A stretch of DNA of 9,707 nt from JBOHNM01 sp050730675 (GTDB lineage Bacteria; Planctomycetota; Phycisphaerae; Phycisphaerales; UBA1924), in assembly GCA_050730675.1 (NCBI GenBank), contig JBOHNM010000155.1, positions 1 to 9,707 of the forward strand. Direction: 5' to 3'. The notes beneath the pieces were generated by a model that was given only the letters and a program-made list of their open reading frames with translations, was not told the origin of the DNA and ran no database searches. Every line of letters starts with the position of its first letter. Position 1 is the stretch's first letter. The translations under genes and the position numbers were made by a program. Shown here piece after piece: positions 6,371 through 9,707 of this stretch.

Positions 6371-7429
6371 TCACTTCTTCGACTGCGATGCGTCGCTTGA
6401 CGACTTTGCTGGATCGGAGAACTTCACAGAGAGGTCTTTGAAATGACGCTGCTGGGAGTCGATCAGATTCACAACCGCCCCGCCGGGGAACGCCGCCTTG
6501 TATTCGGCCTCGACGGCCTTGGCGACCTCGTCGGCGTGACTGGGCAGCAGTTCGGCGCAGACCACGGCGCGCCGTCGGAACTGCTTGACCACCTGCTCGG
6601 CGAGCGTCTGATTGCTGTGGTTGACCGCGTCCCGGAATTCCTCGTACACCAACTTCAATTCCTCGATCTGGTGCCAGTCGCTGCGCCGGATGTACGCGTC
6701 CACCGAGTACACGAGGTACGGAGTGCCGGGGATTGAGTTGCCATCCTTCAGCAGCTCCATGTTCCCCGGGCGAATTGAGAGTTGTGCGGGCGTGACTGAA
6801 CCCGCCGGGAGCCGGACCAACGCAAACCACCCCGTCTGTGGGGGCGAGTTCTCACGATCCAGGGCGATCTCCAGAGAGGTGGCGTCGGCAGCGCCGGCGA
6901 GCAGCTCGATCGCTTCCTTGATGGGACCGATGAACGGTTGCGCCATCGCCACGTACGCGACCCCCGCGGCACTCGCCAAGCTGGTCACCGCTCCGAGGAA
7001 CGGAGTCGCTAGGTCAGCGTCCTTGACGGCGAAGACGCCCATGCGCGTGGTCAACGATCCGCCCGCGTACGGGACCGGTCCAAAGACTGTCCGGTCGATC
7101 ATGAGCACATTCTGCAAGCGTCGCGGGTCAAGGTTGCGAAAGAAGTCCGGCGAAAGCACCGCTTGAATCTCTGCCTTTGTTCCGTTGCGCAGTCCCAGCG
7201 TCACCTGGCTGTAGAGCGCGGCGTGGAAGACGTTCCAAAGCCGCCGGGTGGCAGTAATGGACATCGAGCGCATGTGAATTTTGAGGTACGACGTGCCCGT
7301 TTCGACGGGTATCCCGCAGGCTCGCCGGTCGGCGTCAACAGGCAGTCCCGCCGGAGCAGCGATTGGAACCAAAGTCCAGTGGATCTGTTCCTGCTGGAGC
7401 CATCTACGAATCGTATCGAGAATCGACAT
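6371..7429 (-). CDS. uncharacterised 352-residue protein in the protease operon
   Basis: ATG at 7429 with GGGAG 6 bases upstream; that site overlaps the stop codon of the preceding protease gene, so the pair is an operon. The frame extends further upstream to 7537, but this would lie inside the protease gene. There is no signal peptide. Residues about 50-130 are mixed (LYSQVTLGLRNGTKAEIQAVL, given as LYSQVTLGL and TKAEIQAVL, then GPVPYAGGSLTTRMGVFAVK). A hydrophobic, Ala-rich stretch at about 137-175 (FLGAVTSLASAAGVAYVAMA) could be a buried helix or a membrane-active segment. Residues 190-270 have LEIALDRE, TGWFALVRLPAG and DWHQIEEL, and the C-terminal 80 residues are helical and charged, ending in a Ser/Lys-rich tail. 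I recall similar uncharacterised proteins near trypsin-like proteases but cannot name a family or assign a reaction. Confidence 0.8.
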   Translation of the reverse strand: MSILDTIRRWLQQEQIHWTLVPIAAPAGLPVDADRRACGIPVETGTSYLKIHMRSMSITATRRLWNVFHAALYSQVTLGLRNGTKAEIQAVLSPDFFRNLDPRRLQNVLMIDRTVFGPVPYAGGSLTTRMGVFAVKDADLATPFLGAVTSLASAAGVAYVAMAQPFIGPIKEAIELLAGAADATSLEIALDRENSPPQTGWFALVRLPAGSVTPAQLSIRPGNMELLKDGNSIPGTPYLVYSVDAYIRRSDWHQIEELKLVYEEFRDAVNHSNQTLAEQVVKQFRRRAVVCAELLPSHADEVAKAVEAEYKAAFPGGAVVNLIDSQQRHFKDLSVKFSDPAKSSSDASQSKK

Positions 7430-7435
7430 GAGCAA

Positions 7436-7440
7436 CTCCC
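7436..7440 (-). promoter_or_regulatory. ribosome binding site of the 352-residue gene
   Basis: Minus strand GGGAG, 6 bases before the ATG at 7429, partly within the TAG stop of the upstream protease gene. It decides the start against the upstream extension of the frame and implies coupled translation. Confidence 0.65.
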
Positions 7441-8540
7441 TAGTAGGGCTTGAGCCGCAGCGCCTGGACGACCGAATCGGCCCAGATCCATGACGACCAC
7501 TCGACGTACGCGCCGGGCGCAGTGCGTTCGTGCGCAAAGCCGATGATCATGTCGGAGCTGTCTTCGATCAGCGCGGCCCCGGAGTCACCCGGGTTGGTCA
7601 CGGGCGCCGTATAGATGCGCGCCTGCCGGTATGGGGAGTAGGTAAGCAGCCCAGGATCGGCGGCACTCATCGCCGTCGTCTGCGTACCGGATGTCGCGCC
7701 ATGGAATGTTGCCGGTGCGTACGGACGCGGCGCCGTACCCGAGAGGCACCAGTTCAGTCCGGTCGCCGCGGCAGGCGGCGCGATCGCGGACACTTCCACA
7801 AAGATCGAATCGGTGATCACGTCCTCCTCGACGACCTTGCCCCGGTTCCCATTGACATCGACATACGTGCCGACAACCGCGCCGGTCCCGATCAGGTGCC
7901 GCGCCGTGGTCACGCCCTTGCGGCCGCTGGAATTGCGCACGAGGCACCCGACGGTTGCAGACCCGGCAGCTCCACCCGAGTTCACAACCGACCACGCCGG
8001 GTTGGGACAGCTGGTGCGGATTATGGGTGGTCGGTGGACGAAGACGATGTTGGACTGTGCGAGCGACCGCCGGTTGAAGTCGCCGGGCGTGAGCCCCGCG
8101 ATGACCGTGTCCATTCGAACCTTGGGTGACACACCCATGCGATCCCTAAGCGGCCGTCGATTCCGCAGGCGGTCCCAGCGCGACAGTCCTCGATCGAACG
8201 CGGCGCTCCCGACCGCGAGCGTGTCGAAATCCAAGTACTCCTTTGGCGGAAGTCCCCCATCAGCGATCACCAGGATGTGTCCGGCGCCCTGGGGGTGCGC
8301 TACGAGGAATATCTCGCGATCGGGTCCTGCCCGCGGATCGAGCCGCCGGGTCACTAGGGCGTCCTCGAACTCTTCGGTCTGCACGAGAATGTCGGCAAGC
8401 AGCAAGGCCATGCACCAGTCGGCTTGGATCGGGTCGCCGACGACGTCCGCAAGCATCTCCCATGCCCGTCCGGAACTGTAGCGGGGCGACGAAAAATTTC
8501 GGCCGTCTGCAAATTGCTCAGCAATGTCCGCTAGATTCAT
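7440..8540 (-). CDS. trypsin-like serine protease with long N-terminal extension
   Basis: A 366-residue protein from ATG 8540, preceded by AAGG; a GTG at 8606 would add 22 residues but has no ribosome binding site. The C-terminal half is a chymotrypsin-fold protease: His215 (TTARHLI), probable Asp244 (TDSIFVEV) and Ser320 (NPGDSGAALI). It would cleave protein substrates. The first 190 residues are a separate part rich in Asp, Arg and Leu (ADWCMALLLADILVQTEEF within residues 40-62) that I do not recognise; it could bind a partner or hold the protease inactive. No signal peptide is visible, which suggests a cytoplasmic, regulated enzyme rather than a secreted one. It is followed after 10 bases by the 352-residue gene. 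Confidence 0.85.
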   Translation of the reverse strand: MNLADIAEQFADGRNFSSPRYSSGRAWEMLADVVGDPIQADWCMALLLADILVQTEEFEDALVTRRLDPRAGPDREIFLVAHPQGAGHILVIADGGLPPKEYLDFDTLAVGSAAFDRGLSRWDRLRNRRPLRDRMGVSPKVRMDTVIAGLTPGDFNRRSLAQSNIVFVHRPPIIRTSCPNPAWSVVNSGGAAGSATVGCLVRNSSGRKGVTTARHLIGTGAVVGTYVDVNGNRGKVVEEDVITDSIFVEVSAIAPPAAATGLNWCLSGTAPRPYAPATFHGATSGTQTTAMSAADPGLLTYSPYRQARIYTAPVTNPGDSGAALIEDSSDMIIGFAHERTAPGAYVEWSSWIWADSVVQALRLKPY

Positions 8541-8624
8541 TGAGTGTACCTTGGGTCGATTCACATCAACGGCGGTGATGGCCGTCCGCAGGCGGGCGCG
8601 GTCCACCAGACAGGCCGACAGCCA

Positions 8625-8643
8625 CCGCGGCTAATCGCCGCGG
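8625..8643. repeat. GC-rich inverted repeat, possible leader hairpin
   Basis: CCGCGGC, five bases, GCCGCGG: perfect 7-bp arms made only of G and C. In the minus-strand transcript it lies about 85 bases before the start of the second protease gene. There is no T-run, so it is a leader structure or leftover terminator stem rather than a standard terminator. Confidence 0.4.
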
Positions 8644-8746
8644 CGCGTCGAGCGGAGTTGACCGCGGCCGGCATTGCTTGTCAAGACGAATATTGGATGA
8701 GCCATGCACCGACCAATCACCCAATACTCATCAGCGTGGACGTAGT

Positions 8747-8762
8747 GACACGCTGGCGTGTC
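8747..8762. repeat. near-perfect 16-bp palindrome after the first protease gene
   Basis: GACACGC, two bases, GCGTGTC: perfect 7-bp arms, 37 bases beyond the stop of the right-hand protease gene. The 2-base centre fits an operator for a dimeric regulator better than an RNA terminator, and no T-run follows on either strand. The XRE-like protein or the winged-helix protein of this window are candidate binders by proximity only. Confidence 0.4.
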
Positions 8763-8798
8763 GTTCGGGTGGGTACGCGGGTGTGCGCGTGGACATGG

Positions 8799-9707
8799 CT
8801 ACGTAGCAATCCGCATGGCGAATTTCTTCAGGATCGGGACGACCCGGGCGGCCAGGACGGTTCCGCTCGGGTCATCTGAGACCGCCGACACCAGCCCGAT
8901 GGCCTGTCCCTGGTAGATCACCAGCGCGCCGGAATCCCCCTGCCTTCCCATCGGTAACGGATCACTGTCTTTCGACTCAATCACCAGATGATCCACGACC
9001 GTCATGGTCCCCGACGGCGTCTGAACTTCTCCAGAAAAGGATGCCGACATCATGACACCCGTTCGCCGTCCGCTGCACGCGCCGGCAAACGTCACCGGGA
9101 TCGCCTTCCAGTGCTGGGGCACATCGAACGGCACACCGTCCACGGCTCCGATGCCGAGGACGCCTGCGCCGGCAACCCGCGCACCGCTCAGACGCACCAC
9201 CGCCGCGTCCATGTTGCTGTTCCAGGCCCTGTCGATAACCTTGCCGATCAAGTTGGCGGCGTTGACACCATGCGGCTGGACAATGTCGAGCCCGAGCTGG
9301 TCGTTGACGACGTGGGCGCAGGTCAGGACATGCTCGGCCTGGTCACCGTCAACCACCACGATCCCGAGTGTTCCCATGTCGGCCGTATCACATGGGCCGA
9401 TAGCGATGCCGCCAAAGAGCGAGTCCCGCCGAATCCGGTACTTGGCGCCGTTGGCAGGACACGCCGCCGACCGAAACACGTTGACCACCACATCGACCGG
9501 CACGCCCGAGATCTGATCGGGCAGGCGTCGCCTCTTTGGAATCGAAGCGAGAAGAGGCTTGTTCTCCACGTGCACGCGGATTGCCAGGCGACCGGTGAGC
9601 TTGCCGCCGGATCGCTCGGGTCCCAGGTCAACGCCAGTCACGCCGATCCGCCGACGCAGCGACCGGTGCACCCTTCGGAACACAGACGCTGCACGACGCC
9701 ATTGCGC
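8799..9707 (-). CDS. trypsin-like serine protease with conserved N-terminal module (may extend beyond window)
   Basis: Stop TAG at 8799-8801. A GTG at 9683 gives 294 residues, but the frame stays open to the right edge (eight more codons), so the true start may lie outside. Using GTG 9683, the triad is His124 (LTCAHVV), Asp159 (MDAAVVRL) and Ser251 (RQGDSGALVI), all in the right order and setting for an active chymotrypsin-fold protease. Residues about 20-70 (GRLAIRVHVENKP, LPDQISGVPVDVV) form a small domain that I recall in front of the catalytic domain in cytoplasmic trypsin-like proteins. No signal peptide or membrane segment is visible. The neighbour downstream is a second, clearly different protease of the same fold. 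Confidence 0.85.
   Translation of the reverse strand, partial: AQWRRAASVFRRVHRSLRRRIGVTGVDLGPERSGGKLTGRLAIRVHVENKPLLASIPKRRRLPDQISGVPVDVVVNVFRSAACPANGAKYRIRRDSLFGGIAIGPCDTADMGTLGIVVVDGDQAEHVLTCAHVVNDQLGLDIVQPHGVNAANLIGKVIDRAWNSNMDAAVVRLSGARVAGAGVLGIGAVDGVPFDVPQHWKAIPVTFAGACSGRRTGVMMSASFSGEVQTPSGTMTVVDHLVIESKDSDPLPMGRQGDSGALVIYQGQAIGLVSAVSDDPSGTVLAARVVPILKKFAMRIAT

Larger units (their letters stand above)
8541..8798. other. 258-bp gap between the two protease genes
   Basis: Both flanking genes are on the minus strand. The gap holds two GC-rich hairpin-forming repeats (listed separately) and an AT-richer block at 8688-8732 with two interlaced repeats: TATTGG (8691-8696) with CCAATA (8721-8726), and GATGAG (8696-8701) with CTCATC (8727-8732). 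A weak minus-strand promoter is possible (TTGGTC at 8711-8716, 16 bases, AATATT at 8689-8694); a perfect TTGACA at 8679-8684 lacks a good -10 at the right distance. A separate transcription start for the second protease is plausible. Confidence 0.45.

Noticed and set aside
8656..8684. Sigma70 promoter built on the perfect TTGACA at 8679-8684 (minus strand)
   Set aside because: The hexamer 17 bases downstream is TCAACT, a poor -10, so the match is probably incidental.

Overview
The window is GC-rich, densely coding bacterial DNA with good Shine-Dalgarno sites on several genes. The cyclase subtype, the small XRE-like regulator and the tandem winged-helix protein remind me of Planctomycetota, while the S-adenosylhomocysteine hydrolase (SAHH) part has an insert pattern also seen in actinobacterial enzymes. 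The phylum is therefore a low-confidence guess. No tRNA, rRNA, CRISPR array or insertion sequence was recognised.

Left part (1-1614, minus strand): one uninterrupted reading frame of 538 codons runs off the left edge. It begins with a class III adenylate/guanylate cyclase domain, continues through a Gly-rich linker and a small module ending in a GSVLLTI...TPAQAERL pattern, and then enters the N-terminal part of SAHH. I checked every codon and found no stop. The SAHH part differs from the usual enzyme at several strongly conserved positions around the active site. A cyclase fused to an SAHH-like domain is the most unusual object in the window.

Centre-left (1650-4184): a 330-bp gap with no convincing gene is followed by a translationally coupled minus-strand pair, a tyrosine recombinase (2355-3557) and a 127-residue protein of unknown function (1982-2365). 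A 627-bp divergent region separates the recombinase from the next, plus-strand genes and contains a weak ORF.

Centre (4185-5763, plus strand): a multi-pass membrane protein with a soluble helical C-terminal half overlaps a tandem winged-helix DNA-binding protein.

Right part (5722-9707, minus strand): in transcription order come a trypsin-like protease with an N-terminal module (open at the right edge), a 258-bp gap with inverted repeats, a second trypsin-like protease with a long N-terminal extension, an uncharacterised 352-residue protein 10 bp downstream, a small XRE-like regulator, and a 42-residue single-span membrane protein with a near-perfect ribosome binding site. The two proteases show no obvious export signal.

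Together this looks like an accessory region: a recombinase, regulators, intracellular-type proteases and a nucleotide-signalling fusion protein. Cyclases, trypsin-like proteases and small adaptor-like modules recur in bacterial conflict and signalling systems, but nothing here proves a defence role.
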